A stretch of 64,000 bases of DNA from positions 1 through 64,000 of the forward strand of contig DATILL010000065.1 of the NCBI GenBank assembly GCA_035476575.1. Direction: 5' to 3'. Under the pieces are notes generated by a model, which was not told the DNA's origin, made no database searches, and saw only the letters and a program-made list of their open reading frames with translations. Position 1 is the first letter of the stretch. The number at the start of each line of letters is the position of its first letter. This DNA is from DATILL01 sp035476575 (lineage in GTDB: Bacteria > Actinomycetota > Actinomycetes > Mycobacteriales > JACQDL01). The position numbers were made by a program, and so were the translations under genes. This document shows positions 1 through 8,200 of this stretch, piece by piece.

Positions 1-20
1 ACCACGGTTACCTCCACCAC

Positions 21-136
21 GTCACGGCGGTGACAGCGAAGGGGAAACGCCCGGACCCATCCCGAACCCGGAAGCTAAGCCCTCCAGCGCCGATGGTACT
101 GCCCAACACAAGCGGGAGAGTAGGACACCGCCGGAC
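21..136 (+). rRNA. rrf: 5S ribosomal RNA
   Basis: The body matches the conserved actinobacterial 5S sequence, including gaagctaagccctccagc and the gggagagtaggacaccgcc tail. The 5' end (gtcacggcggt) pairs with the 3' end (accgccggac) to form helix I. The 16S and 23S genes would lie upstream outside the window. Both ends are set from helix I pairing and may be off by one or two bases. Confidence 0.95.
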
Positions 137-147
137 ACACCTAGGTC

Positions 148-178
148 GACGGGGACCGCCTTACTGGCGGTCCCCGTC
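148..178 (+). terminator. rRNA operon terminator hairpin
   Basis: A perfect 13-base inverted repeat (gacggggaccgcc and its complement) with a 5-base loop starts 12 bases after the 5S end. No long T run follows, which is common for terminators in GC-rich actinobacteria. Confidence 0.85.
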
Positions 179-223
179 GTGGTGTTCGTTGTGCTCAGAA
201 ACTCAAGAGGGGATCCAGCCGTT

Positions 224-1987
224 ATGGCCGAGCGCCGACAGGAGCCTCGTGCCCCCCGGCCGTCTGGTGACCAGCCGGGACGGAGCCGTTCTACTGGTGA
301 TGGCGCGGCTGCCACCAACCGGGGTGTCAGTGGGCGGCCCACGCCTCGGCAACGGCAGGGTTTCGCGGATGAGCCCGAACCAACCGAGCGCGGTCGTCGT
401 GCATCGGACGGGGGCCGCCGTCCGTATCGGGTTGATAGGTCTCGTGGTACGGCGTCGTCGCGTGGTGTCGCGTCATCCAGTCACCCGGCTCGACCATCGG
501 CCAGTGGCGATTCTCGATTCGGTAAAGGGTCCGATGACGCGGCCCGGGCTCGGCGTGACAGCCCTCCGCGTGACAGCCACGGTGCCCGGCGCTCAGGTGT
601 TGAGGGCACGTCCCGACGCCGTGGCGTACCTCCGTCCGGCGGATCCGCTGGCCGTTCCACGGATCGTCGCGAGGAGCGTCGGTCTGGTGGGCCTGACGGT
701 GCCAGCCGGACCGGTGAACAACCCGCCCGACGCCGGGAGCCGCCGGCTCGTAGTGGCGCTGGCGGGCACGGAAGCTCAGCTAGCCGCCGACCCCGGCCAG
801 CCTCGGCTCAGCCCAGCAAGGGCCATCCTGGCGAAGGCACGCGATCTGCTGGTTCCGACACGGGTCTGCGTACGTCCGACCGGTCCACCACTGACCGGCG
901 TAAGGTTGGCAAATCCGACAAGCCCCGCCGGGATGTCCGTCTGGGAGGTGCTGGGAGTGTTACCGGCCCGGGGGGTACCGGTGCGCCCGGAGCTGGTGGC
1001 AGAACCGCGGCCCGCGCGGCTGGCGGATTGGGCAGGCCCGACGACAATGCGTCGCCGGCCTGGGCGCGAGGGCCACGGACTCCCACGCCGGAGCTGCCCG
1101 CCGAGGCCGACGCGGGTCTGCTCACCCCCCACGTCCGCGCCGAGCTTCGTTCGCTTGGTCGGGCTGCCGACCAGGTAGCGAGGCATCTGGTTGCGGCGGG
1201 TCAACTTGTGGACGCTGAGCCGAGGCTCGCCCTGGAGCATGCCCGCGCCGCCCGGTTGCGTGCCGCCCGTATCGGCGTGGTACGTGAGGCGGCGGGCATC
1301 ACGGCGTACCACGCTGGGGAGTGGGCCGAGGCCCTCGCTGAGCTCCGGGCCGCCCGTCGGCTGACAGGTGACCCGGTCCATCTGGCGATCATGGCGGACT
1401 GCGAACGTGCGCTTGGCCGGCCGGAACGGGCGCTGCGGCTCGTCAACGCACCGGAGGCCGCGCGGCTCGATGACGCCACTCGGGTGGAGCTGCGGATCGT
1501 CGAGGCGGGCGCCCGTCGGGACTTGGGGGAGCACGGCGCCGCCCTGCTCGCGTTGCAGACCGCCGTGCTGGATCGCGCCGAGGTCGCCGCCTGGAGCGCG
1601 CGACTCTGGTATGCCTACGCCGATGCCTTGGTCGCGGCAGGCCAGCCGGACAACGCGGCGGAGTGGTTCCTGGCCGCGGCGAGCGTGGATAGCGGAGATG
1701 AGACGGACGCCGAGGATCGCCTTGCCGAGCTGGGTCTCATCGAAGATGCCGAGATCGGTGACGTTGCGGAGACCGGGGGTGCGGGAGATGACACCGCGGG
1801 TGGCCCCGCGGATGAGTACGCGGGGGATGGCGTCCCCGGGCTCCGGGATGACCTGGCGCGAGATGACCTGGCGGATATGCCTGTGACCGCCGGACCAGCA
1901 CCAGGCGCGGGCAGCACGCTGTTTCGCGAGCCTGCTATGGACAAGCTTTCCATGATGACCGACACGACCGACGAAACCGCCGGTTGA
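224..1987 (+). CDS. TPR-like protein with long disordered basic N-terminus
   Basis: A protein of 587 residues. Residues 1 to about 260 are a low-complexity, Arg/Ser/Gly/Pro-rich and probably disordered region. About 275-500 form a run of paired helices resembling degenerate TPR units (for example AEALAELRAARRLTGDP and ALVAAGQPDNAAEWFLAAA). The tail is acidic. The ATG at 224 was chosen because AGAGGGGA lies about 10 bases upstream; an in-frame GTG at 179 would overlap the terminator hairpin. It is first in the run of genes that follows the rRNA operon and corresponds in position to the TPR protein gene near tlyA in mycobacteria. The TPR fold is inferred from helix pattern; a protein-scaffold role is only a guess. 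Confidence 0.75.
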   Translation: MAERRQEPRAPRPSGDQPGRSRSTGDGAAATNRGVSGRPTPRQRQGFADEPEPTERGRRASDGGRRPYRVDRSRGTASSRGVASSSHPARPSASGDSRFGKGSDDAARARRDSPPRDSHGARRSGVEGTSRRRGVPPSGGSAGRSTDRREERRSGGPDGASRTGEQPARRREPPARSGAGGHGSSASRRPRPASAQPSKGHPGEGTRSAGSDTGLRTSDRSTTDRRKVGKSDKPRRDVRLGGAGSVTGPGGTGAPGAGGRTAARAAGGLGRPDDNASPAWARGPRTPTPELPAEADAGLLTPHVRAELRSLGRAADQVARHLVAAGQLVDAEPRLALEHARAARLRAARIGVVREAAGITAYHAGEWAEALAELRAARRLTGDPVHLAIMADCERALGRPERALRLVNAPEAARLDDATRVELRIVEAGARRDLGEHGAALLALQTAVLDRAEVAAWSARLWYAYADALVAAGQPDNAAEWFLAAASVDSGDETDAEDRLAELGLIEDAEIGDVAETGGAGDDTAGGPADEYAGDGVPGLRDDLARDDLADMPVTAGPAPGAGSTLFREPAMDKLSMMTDTTDETAG

Positions 1988-2099
1988 CAAGTCAGTTGTC
2001 CACAACCGTCGGAGTTGTCCACAGATCCATTCTCCGGCCTGCCCTCGCTCTTCTTCACCAGCATTCTTGATGTCGTACCAACGGCATCGGAGGGTTCGG

Positions 2100-2522
2100 G
2101 TGGAGTCGACAGAGTCCTGTCATCGCAATGAGGTCACCCTCGTCGGTCGGCTGACCGGTGAGATCAGCGAGCGGCTGCTGCCGAGTGGCTCGGAGCTGAG
2201 CGCCTTTCGGCTGGTGGTCCGTCGCGAGAGGTCGGCCCAGCGGCCGACAATCGACACATTGGAGTGCGTAGCGTGGGAGGAGCGGGTCCGCGGGTTGGCC
2301 CGGACCTGGTCGCCAGGTGACCTGATTGAGGTTCGTGGTGCACTGCGCCGCCGGTTCTGGCGCGGTACGGCCGGCGCGGTCAGCCGCTGCGAGGTCGAGG
2401 TGACCGCCGCCCGCCGGGTGGCGCACGGCAGCGGGATCCGGGTGGGACGCCGGCACTCCGCGCCGGCCGACGGCTCAGCTCAGCGGTCCGCTGGCCGGCC
2501 ACCCGAGCCGGCTCCGCCGTAG
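2100..2522 (+). CDS. Single-stranded DNA-binding (SSB/OB-fold) family protein
   Basis: A protein of 140 residues. Residues about 9-110 fit an SSB-type OB fold: NEVTLVGRL, then FRLVVRRE, LECVAWEE and the basic strand GDLIEVRGALRRRFW. The tail is short and Arg/Pro-rich and lacks the acidic C-terminal tip of the main replicative SSB, so this is probably a secondary SSB-like paralogue. GTG at 2100 is preferred because GGAGGG sits 5 bases upstream; in-frame TTG and ATG starts at 2067/2070 lack this. The 3' end overlaps the convergent DUF1015 gene by 43 bases. Confidence 0.8.
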   Translation: MESTESCHRNEVTLVGRLTGEISERLLPSGSELSAFRLVVRRERSAQRPTIDTLECVAWEERVRGLARTWSPGDLIEVRGALRRRFWRGTAGAVSRCEVEVTAARRVAHGSGIRVGRRHSAPADGSAQRSAGRPPEPAPP

Positions 2523-3826
2523 GTCCGCATGACGAGGCCGGTTCTGGGTTTCGGTGCGAAGAGGGTGGACTTCTGCGGCATCCGTTCGCCGGTGCTGGCC
2601 ACGGCGAGCACCTTCTCCAGCGGCGTCGGGTTCATCAGCACGGCGAGTCCGTCGCGATGCCGGGCGAGGGCCAGCGCGGCGCCGAGGTCGGCGACATACC
2701 GGACGGTGTCCTCAGTCACGGCGAGGTGCCAGGTGGCCTCGATGAGGCCGTGCTGGAGTATGACGGCATCCAGCGTCTGCCATGTCGGGGTATGCCTCGC
2801 CGGCAGGGTCCGGTCGAGCAGGTCGGCCCGCGGCTGGGTGAGCAGGCGCCACCGGCTCCCGTCGGTGACCACGAACGCCGGCCCGACGGCGCCGGCGTCG
2901 GCCAGCATTGCCATGGCGGACCTTTCGCCACCGGTGATCTCGGCAATGTCGAAGGCACCGGCCGACCGGCGGAGGGCCTCGTCGAAGGTCAGCCCGATCA
3001 CCACTCGATGGAAGGCCTGCACCTGCGCGCCAAAGGCGTTGGCGTCGACCAGCAGTGCAAGCCCGTAGTCCCAGTGCCCGGGCCCGGCGCCGTCGGCCCG
3101 GCGAGCCGCCTGGTACTCGAGGTAGGCGGCGTAGCGATGGTGGCCGTCCGCGATCAAAGCCCGACGCGGCGCCAGGTCGGCGGCGATCTCGGCGAGGATT
3201 GCCGGGTCGGCGATTGACCACATCTCGTGGGTGGTGCCGTCCTCGGCCCGTAGACCGACAATCGGTGGCTCGCTCGTCGTCGCCGTCACGGCGCGGGAGG
3301 CCGCGCCGGCAGGCCCGTCGGAGACCAGGTAGATGGGTTCGAGGTTGGCCTGGGTGGCTGCGATCAGCTCACGCCGCTGCCGCACGGGCCCGGGCCAGGT
3401 GTCCTCGTGCGGCAGCACGACACCGGTCTCCGGTTGCCGTAACCCGACCGCGCCGATCAGGCCTGCGACCGCCGACCCGTCGTACCGCATCCGGTAGACG
3501 TACAGGCACGGCACCGGATCGGTGGACAGGATGCCGTCGGCGAGCCACGACCGCAGCGTCCTCGCTGCTCTCTGGTATCCGGCCCGCGGGCCGGATCTGT
3601 CCCCGCGTGGGAGGATGAGCCGGACCACGTTATGTGGATCGGCCGCCTCGAGCGCCACCTGCTGCCGTTCGTCGATCACGTCGTACGGGGGGCAGGTGAG
3701 CTGGGCGAGGTCGGCAGCGGTCCGCGCACTGTAACGAACGCCACGGAAGGGAGCTAGCTCCAGGCCAGCCGCCCGGGCTAGGGGAGGAACGGGGGTCGAA
3801 CCCGATGCGGGCCGTACAGCAGCCAT
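2480..3826 (-). CDS. DUF1015 family protein
   Basis: A 448-residue protein with the features of the DUF1015 family: an N-terminal LTCPPYDVID motif, DPHNVVRLILPRG, the HEDTWPGP segment and IADGHHRYAAYLEYQ in the middle. The last, with its paired histidines, is the most conserved family motif. No biochemical function is firmly established for the family. ATG at 3826 is taken as the start; it lies in the same region as the divergent TPR gene start, leaving a short shared promoter region. The family often sits beside the HAD-phosphatase/tlyA cluster in actinobacteria, as here. Confidence 0.85.
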   Translation of the reverse strand: MAAVRPASGSTPVPPLARAAGLELAPFRGVRYSARTAADLAQLTCPPYDVIDERQQVALEAADPHNVVRLILPRGDRSGPRAGYQRAARTLRSWLADGILSTDPVPCLYVYRMRYDGSAVAGLIGAVGLRQPETGVVLPHEDTWPGPVRQRRELIAATQANLEPIYLVSDGPAGAASRAVTATTSEPPIVGLRAEDGTTHEMWSIADPAILAEIAADLAPRRALIADGHHRYAAYLEYQAARRADGAGPGHWDYGLALLVDANAFGAQVQAFHRVVIGLTFDEALRRSAGAFDIAEITGGERSAMAMLADAGAVGPAFVVTDGSRWRLLTQPRADLLDRTLPARHTPTWQTLDAVILQHGLIEATWHLAVTEDTVRYVADLGAALALARHRDGLAVLMNPTPLEKVLAVASTGERMPQKSTLFAPKPRTGLVMRTYGGAGSGGRPADR

Positions 3827-3922
3827 GCGCCGAATCGTAGGAGCAGGCAGAGCCGACAACGACGCCAGACCAGGGGTCGAGATGCCGACTCGCGTCTCGG
3901 CGACGGAAGAGGAGGACCGCCG

Positions 3923-4390
3923 GTGGCCGCGTACTCACGTGATGCGTACGACGACGATGGCCAGCAGGATCGGCGACCGTATGAGGAGGTTCCAGCGCAG
4001 CCGGACGTGCTCCCCGAGGGCGAGGTCTACGACTGGTTTATGCGTGGGGTCAGCCTGCTCGAGGGCGGCAACGCCTCCGCCGCCGTGGTCCTGCTCACCC
4101 ATGCGGCCCAGGCAGAGCCGAAGTCACGCAGTGTGCGGGAGGCACTTGCCCGTGCCCAGTTCGACTCCGGCATGTATGACGATGCCACCGAGAGCTTCGC
4201 GTGGATCGTGGGGGAGAACCCGGCCGACGACTACGCCCAGTTCGGCTACGGTCTGGCCGCGGCGAAGATCGGCGACCTGGAGGCAGCGGTGGAGCATCTC
4301 GCGCTGGCGGCGGCGATGCGGCCGGACATCAACCACTACTCGATCGCACTACGCGGCGCCCGGGCGGCTCTCGCGGCGCATAAACGATGA
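3923..4390 (+). CDS. Tetratricopeptide repeat protein
   Basis: A small TPR protein of 155 residues. The acidic N-terminal 40 residues are probably disordered. Residues about 40-150 hold three helix pairs in TPR spacing (YDWFMRGVSLLEGGNASAA, ALARAQFDSGMYDDATESF, AAAKIGDLEAAVEHLALA). The GTG start has an AAGAGGAGGAC ribosome site 7 bases upstream. Its stop overlaps the next start (ATGA), so it is translationally coupled to the HAD phosphatase gene. It may be a partner of that enzyme, but its target is not known. Confidence 0.85.
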   Translation: MAAYSRDAYDDDGQQDRRPYEEVPAQPDVLPEGEVYDWFMRGVSLLEGGNASAAVVLLTHAAQAEPKSRSVREALARAQFDSGMYDDATESFAWIVGENPADDYAQFGYGLAAAKIGDLEAAVEHLALAAAMRPDINHYSIALRGARAALAAHKR

Positions 4391-5433
4391 TCGTCGGTCT
4401 TGTTGGCTGCGAGGTGCCGCCGGTCACCCGGTATGACGTTGCGCTGTTGGACCTGGACGGCGTGGTGTATCTCGGGGCGGAGGGCATCCCGGGCGCCGCC
4501 GAGGCATTGGAGAAGGCGCTCGAGGCGGGCATGCGCCGGGCGTTCGTGACGAACAACGCGTCGCGGACGCCAGACGAGGTTGCCGATCTGCTGCGCAGCG
4601 TGGGCGTCCCGGCGACGGCGACGGAGGTGGTGACCTCGGCCCAAGCCGCGGCGCACCTCCTGGCCGATCGGCTGCCGGCCGGGGCGCGGGTGCTGGTGCT
4701 CGGTACCGAGGCGCTGGTCAGCGAGGTCCGGGCACGCGGCCTGACTCCGGTCGCGAGCGCCGAGGAGGCACCCGCGGCGGTGGTCCAGGGCTACTCCCCG
4801 AACCTCGGCTGGCGGCACCTGGCCGAGGCGGCCATCGCGGTGCAGCGCGGGGCGCTGTGGGTCGCCACCAACCTGGACCGTTCCGTACCGTCCGTGCGAG
4901 GCCCGTTGCCAGGCAACGGCGCGCTGGTCGGTGCGGTGCGTGCCGCCGTCGAGGTCGATCCGCTGGTGACCGGCAAGCCTGAGCCAGCGCTGCACCGGGA
5001 GTCGGTAGAACGGACCGGCGCCCGCCATCCCCTCATCGTGGGAGATCGGTTGGACACCGACATCGAGGGTGCGAGCCGGGCCGGCGTCGACTCGCTCTTG
5101 GTGCTGACCGGTGTGACCACGCCGGCCATGTTGCTGGCTGCGCCGCGGCATCACCGGCCGACGTACCTGGCGGCCAACCTGGAGGGCCTGCTCCACCCCC
5201 ATCCGGCTCTGGAGATCCGGCCGGATGGAGTGTGGTGTGGCGACTTCGGCGCGACCCGGCAGGACGGGGTGCTGCGACTGCGGGGCGCCGGGACCGACCG
5301 GTTGGAGGCGCTGCGGGCGCTGTGCGGGGCGGCGTGGGTCGAGCCCGGCCCGGCCCTGCCCGGCGGACCGCGACACGTCACGGCGGACGGCGAGCAGGCG
5401 GCGGCCGCGCTGCGCGGGCTGGGACTGGCCTGA
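4387..5433 (+). CDS. HAD superfamily (class IIA) sugar-phosphate phosphatase-like hydrolase
   Basis: A NagD/4-nitrophenylphosphatase-type HAD hydrolase of 348 residues. Motif I is DLDGVVY (residues about 22-28, nucleophile Asp), motif II is FVTNNASR, the Lys of motif III is in GKPEP, and motif IV is GDRLDTDIEGA. The C-terminal 80 residues after the HAD core are an extension. The gene starts within the stop of the TPR gene. It corresponds to the mycobacterial Rv1692 family, for which a glycerol-3-phosphate phosphatase role has been described; substrate is not deducible here. Confidence 0.9.
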   Translation: MIVGLVGCEVPPVTRYDVALLDLDGVVYLGAEGIPGAAEALEKALEAGMRRAFVTNNASRTPDEVADLLRSVGVPATATEVVTSAQAAAHLLADRLPAGARVLVLGTEALVSEVRARGLTPVASAEEAPAAVVQGYSPNLGWRHLAEAAIAVQRGALWVATNLDRSVPSVRGPLPGNGALVGAVRAAVEVDPLVTGKPEPALHRESVERTGARHPLIVGDRLDTDIEGASRAGVDSLLVLTGVTTPAMLLAAPRHHRPTYLAANLEGLLHPHPALEIRPDGVWCGDFGATRQDGVLRLRGAGTDRLEALRALCGAAWVEPGPALPGGPRHVTADGEQAAAALRGLGLA

Positions 5434-5444
5434 TCGGTGCGATG

Positions 5445-5783
5445 TCAGATGAGCGAGCGTAGCTTGAGCAGGTCGAGCACGCTCGCGTGCACCTTGACCC
5501 GGCCGGTCGCCCACGCCGAGGCGAGATGCAGGTCGCCCCGGGTCAGCGCGATCAGATCGTCGCTGGACATGGCCAGCCGGATCTGTGCCTTGGGGTTGTC
5601 GACCTGCCGGATGTCACGCAGGCCACCGTCCCGCAGATGGCCGAGGAAGATCATCTTGAGGTCACGGAGCTCGCATGAGACTGACCTGTCCTCGATCTTG
5701 TTGCGGAGGTCTGTGCCCGAGCTCCCGGCGAGCTTGCCGGCGAGCTCTTGGAGTGCTTTCTCGCACTCCTCGACAGAGGCCAT
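5445..5783 (-). CDS. SCP2 sterol-carrier-like domain protein
   Basis: A 112-residue protein that is essentially one SCP2-type lipid-binding domain (LRNKIEDRSVSCELRDLK, LIALTRGDLHLASAWATGRVKV). AAGGAGGT lies 7 bases before the ATG. It converges with the HAD gene, with only 11 bases between the two stops. Proteins of this size are widespread in actinobacteria and probably bind a hydrophobic ligand; the ligand is unknown. Confidence 0.85.
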   Translation of the reverse strand: MASVEECEKALQELAGKLAGSSGTDLRNKIEDRSVSCELRDLKMIFLGHLRDGGLRDIRQVDNPKAQIRLAMSSDDLIALTRGDLHLASAWATGRVKVHASVLDLLKLRSLI

Positions 5784-5912
5784 CGGTGGTACCTCCTTAC
5801 TGCGACCTGGCCTGCGACCGTACCCTGTGTCGGCTCACCTCTCGGCGTGCACGGACGGTAGCGTGTGGTCGGCGTGCCTACCGGCGGGGAGCAGGACGAT
5901 GAGGTGAAGGGC

Positions 5913-6215
5913 ATGGAGATGGCACGGGGTGGAGACCGACGTTATCTCACGCCCACACCGGATCTCCCCCCCACACTGGGGGTGAGCGAGGGGACCCGCA
6001 AGCGGGCACGTTCGGCCCCCAGGGCGCTGGTCAGCCAGGACGACGTCACCCAGGAGCAGGTCAGCTCGCTGGCGGATGAGCTGATAGTAACCTCCCGTGC
6101 CCGCGCGGACGCCCCTGGTCAACGTGGCAGTGGCACCGGCTGGGCCGGGCCGGTCGCGGACCCGGAGACCGGCCGCTCCTACGCCGGCCGGCGGCACCAT
6201 GGACGCCTGGCCTGA
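5913..6215 (+). CDS. Hypothetical small protein (weak call)
   Basis: An open frame of 100 codons with ATG after AAGGGC. The middle part (VSQDDVTQEQVSSLADELI) has the third-base GC bias of a real actinobacterial gene, but the first third is irregular and includes a short G/C palindrome (ccccccacactggggg). The end overlaps another small open stretch. No family is recognised. It may be non-coding leader sequence for the tlyA operon; nothing else stands out between the SCP2 gene and the 53-residue gene. Confidence 0.3.
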   Translation: MEMARGGDRRYLTPTPDLPPTLGVSEGTRKRARSAPRALVSQDDVTQEQVSSLADELIVTSRARADAPGQRGSGTGWAGPVADPETGRSYAGRRHHGRLA

Positions 6216-6269
6216 CCCCGACGCCTCCGACGGCGACGCGCCGTTGCCGTACCGACTGGGAGCCCCGAG

Positions 6270-6431
6270 ATGACCGAACCCGACACGGTCCAGCAGGTGA
6301 CCGAGCGGCTGGGCACGGCCGTCGAGCTGCTGGACGCACTGACCGACCAGCCAGTTGATGAGCACGTCGCACACTATGACGCCCTGCATGGAGTGCTGCA
6401 GGACGCGCTCGCCACGATCGACCGGGTCTAG
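6270..6431 (+). CDS. Small conserved-type acidic protein upstream of tlyA
   Basis: A 53-residue protein (begins MTEPDTVQQVTERLGTAVEL) with strong third-base GC bias, predicted to form two amphipathic helices. Its ATG overlaps the TGA of an in-frame stretch 6097-6273 (from ATG 6199, 24 codons), suggesting translational coupling with a second micro-ORF. It ends 9 bases before tlyA, so it belongs to the tlyA operon. Function unknown; its position suggests a small accessory protein. Confidence 0.6.
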   Translation: MTEPDTVQQVTERLGTAVELLDALTDQPVDEHVAHYDALHGVLQDALATIDRV

Positions 6432-6440
6432 GGCGCGCCG

Positions 6441-7253
6441 ATGCCGCGTCGTGTCCGGCTGGACGCCGAGCTGGTCCGGCGCGGAATGGCCCGGTCCCGG
6501 GAGCAGGCCGCTGAGCTGGTACGTGCGGGCCGGGTCAGAGTCGGCGGCCAGCCAGCCAGCAAACCGGCCACCGCGGTCGAGGCCGGCGTCCCACTGGTGG
6601 TTGACGCACTCCCGACCGGACCCGACTACGTCTCGCGCGGCGCGCACAAGCTGGCCGGTGCGTTGGAGTCGTTCGGGCTCACGGTCGACGGCCGGCGGTG
6701 CCTCGACGCGGGTGCGTCCACCGGCGGGTTCACCGACGTGCTACTGCGGCGCGGCGCCCGTGAGGTGATCGCGGCAGACGTGGGCTACGGCCAGCTCGCC
6801 TGGTCGTTGCGTACCGACCCGCGGGTGCGGGTGCTAGACCGCACCAACGTCCGGGCACTCACGCCGGCCGACATCGGAGGGGTCGTCGACCTGACCGTGG
6901 CTGACCTGTCGTTCATCTCGCTGGCCCTGGTGTTGCCGGCGCTGGCGGCCTGCACCGACCCGCGCGGCGACCTGCTGCCGATGGTGAAGCCGCAGTTCGA
7001 GGTCGGCCGCCGGCGGGTGGGCGCGGGTGGTGTGGTGCGCGAGCCCGCGCTGCGGGCGGAGGCGGTCGGGGCCGTCGCGCGAGCCGCGGCCGTGCTCGGC
7101 TACGGCGTGGCCGGGGTGACCGCCAGCCCGCTGGCTGGCCCGGCCGGCAACGTGGAGTTCTTCCTGTGGCTGCGCACCGACGCGCCGCCCGCGGACCCCG
7201 CGGCGATCGCGGCGGCCGTCGCGGGTGGAGCGAGCGCGGAGCCGAGCCGATGA
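6441..7253 (+). CDS. tlyA: TlyA-type 16S/23S rRNA 2'-O-methyltransferase
   Basis: A 270-residue protein with an S4 RNA-binding domain at residues about 1-60 and a Rossmann methyltransferase domain after it. Visible motifs are LDAGASTGGFTDVLL (SAM-binding), VADLSFISL (acidic strand) and the catalytic-type Lys in MVKPQFEVG. In mycobacteria TlyA methylates both ribosomal subunits and is needed for capreomycin sensitivity. The length and the tlyA-nadK-recN order match the family. The last residues lie in a 26-base direct repeat shared with the nadK start. Confidence 0.95.
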   Translation: MPRRVRLDAELVRRGMARSREQAAELVRAGRVRVGGQPASKPATAVEAGVPLVVDALPTGPDYVSRGAHKLAGALESFGLTVDGRRCLDAGASTGGFTDVLLRRGAREVIAADVGYGQLAWSLRTDPRVRVLDRTNVRALTPADIGGVVDLTVADLSFISLALVLPALAACTDPRGDLLPMVKPQFEVGRRRVGAGGVVREPALRAEAVGAVARAAAVLGYGVAGVTASPLAGPAGNVEFFLWLRTDAPPADPAAIAAAVAGGASAEPSR

Positions 7254-7278
7254 GCACAGCGAGCGCGGAGCCGAGCCG

Positions 7279-8196
7279 ATGAGCCGCCGCGCCCTCTTGG
7301 TCAGCCATACCAGCCGCCCGGACATCGTCCACCTGGCCCGCGAGGTCGTGCGGGGCCTGAGCCAGGCCGGATTCGAGGTCCGGATCCTGGCCCAGGAGGC
7401 CGCCGACCTGGCGGTCACCGGGGTCCGGGTGGTCAGTGGCGAGGCCGCGGCCGATGGGGCCGAGATCGTGCTCGTGCTGGGCGGTGACGGCACCTTTCTG
7501 CGAGCCGCCGAGCTGGCCCGGCCGACCGGCGCGCCGTTGCTCGGGGTCAACCTCGGCCGGGTCGGCTTCCTGGCCGAGACTGAGCCGGACGCGCTGCCTC
7601 AGACGATCGAACAGATCGTCCGGCAGGAGTACATCGTCGAGGACCGACTCACCCTCGACGTGACCGTTCACCTCGACGGGGAGATCATCGGCCAGACCTG
7701 GGCGTTGAACGAGGCCAGCGTGGAGAAGGTCAGCCGGGAACGGATGCTCGAGGTGGTGCTCGCGGTAGATGGGCGGCCGCTGACCAGCTTCGGCTGCGAC
7801 GGCGTGCTGTGCGCGACGCCCACCGGGTCGACGGCGTACGCCTTCAGCGCGGGCGGCCCGGTGGTGTGGCCCGAGGTCGAGGCGCTGCTCGTCGTACCGA
7901 ACTCGGCCCACGCGCTCTTCGCCCGCCCGTTGGTGACCGGGCCGGCCAGCGTGATCGGAGTGCACGTCTCGGCCAGCGGGCATGACGCGGTGCTGTTCTG
8001 CGACGGGCGGCGGTCGGTGCCGGTGCCGGCCGGCGGCCGGGTGGAGGCGCGTCGGTCCGAGCGGTACGCGCACGTGGTCCGGCTACACCGGACGCCGTTC
8101 TCCGACCGGCTGGTGGCGAAGTTCCAGCTCCCGGTCCAGGGCTTCCGAGACCGTAACGGCGGTCCCCCCCATGTCACTCCGCAGGCTAAGGTCTGA
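7279..8196 (+). CDS. nadK: NAD kinase
   Basis: A 305-residue ATP-NAD kinase that phosphorylates NAD to NADP in the cytosol. The GGDGT active-site loop (VLGGDGTFLRAAEL), NLGRVGFLAE and the TPTGSTAYAFSAGGP motif are all present. The ATG at 7279 fits the family N-terminus (MSRRALLVSHTSRPD); it lies in the second copy of a 26-base tandem duplication, whose first copy carries a competing ATG that opens only a 10-codon frame. Followed closely by recN as in mycobacteria. Confidence 0.95.
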   Translation: MSRRALLVSHTSRPDIVHLAREVVRGLSQAGFEVRILAQEAADLAVTGVRVVSGEAAADGAEIVLVLGGDGTFLRAAELARPTGAPLLGVNLGRVGFLAETEPDALPQTIEQIVRQEYIVEDRLTLDVTVHLDGEIIGQTWALNEASVEKVSRERMLEVVLAVDGRPLTSFGCDGVLCATPTGSTAYAFSAGGPVVWPEVEALLVVPNSAHALFARPLVTGPASVIGVHVSASGHDAVLFCDGRRSVPVPAGGRVEARRSERYAHVVRLHRTPFSDRLVAKFQLPVQGFRDRNGGPPHVTPQAKV

Positions 8197-8200
8197 GGCC

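Noticed and set aside
30..1178. Long plus-strand frame starting inside the 5S gene
   Set aside because: It overlaps the rRNA and terminator, and the alternative frame from 224 has a ribosome site, helical repeats and reaches a natural end.
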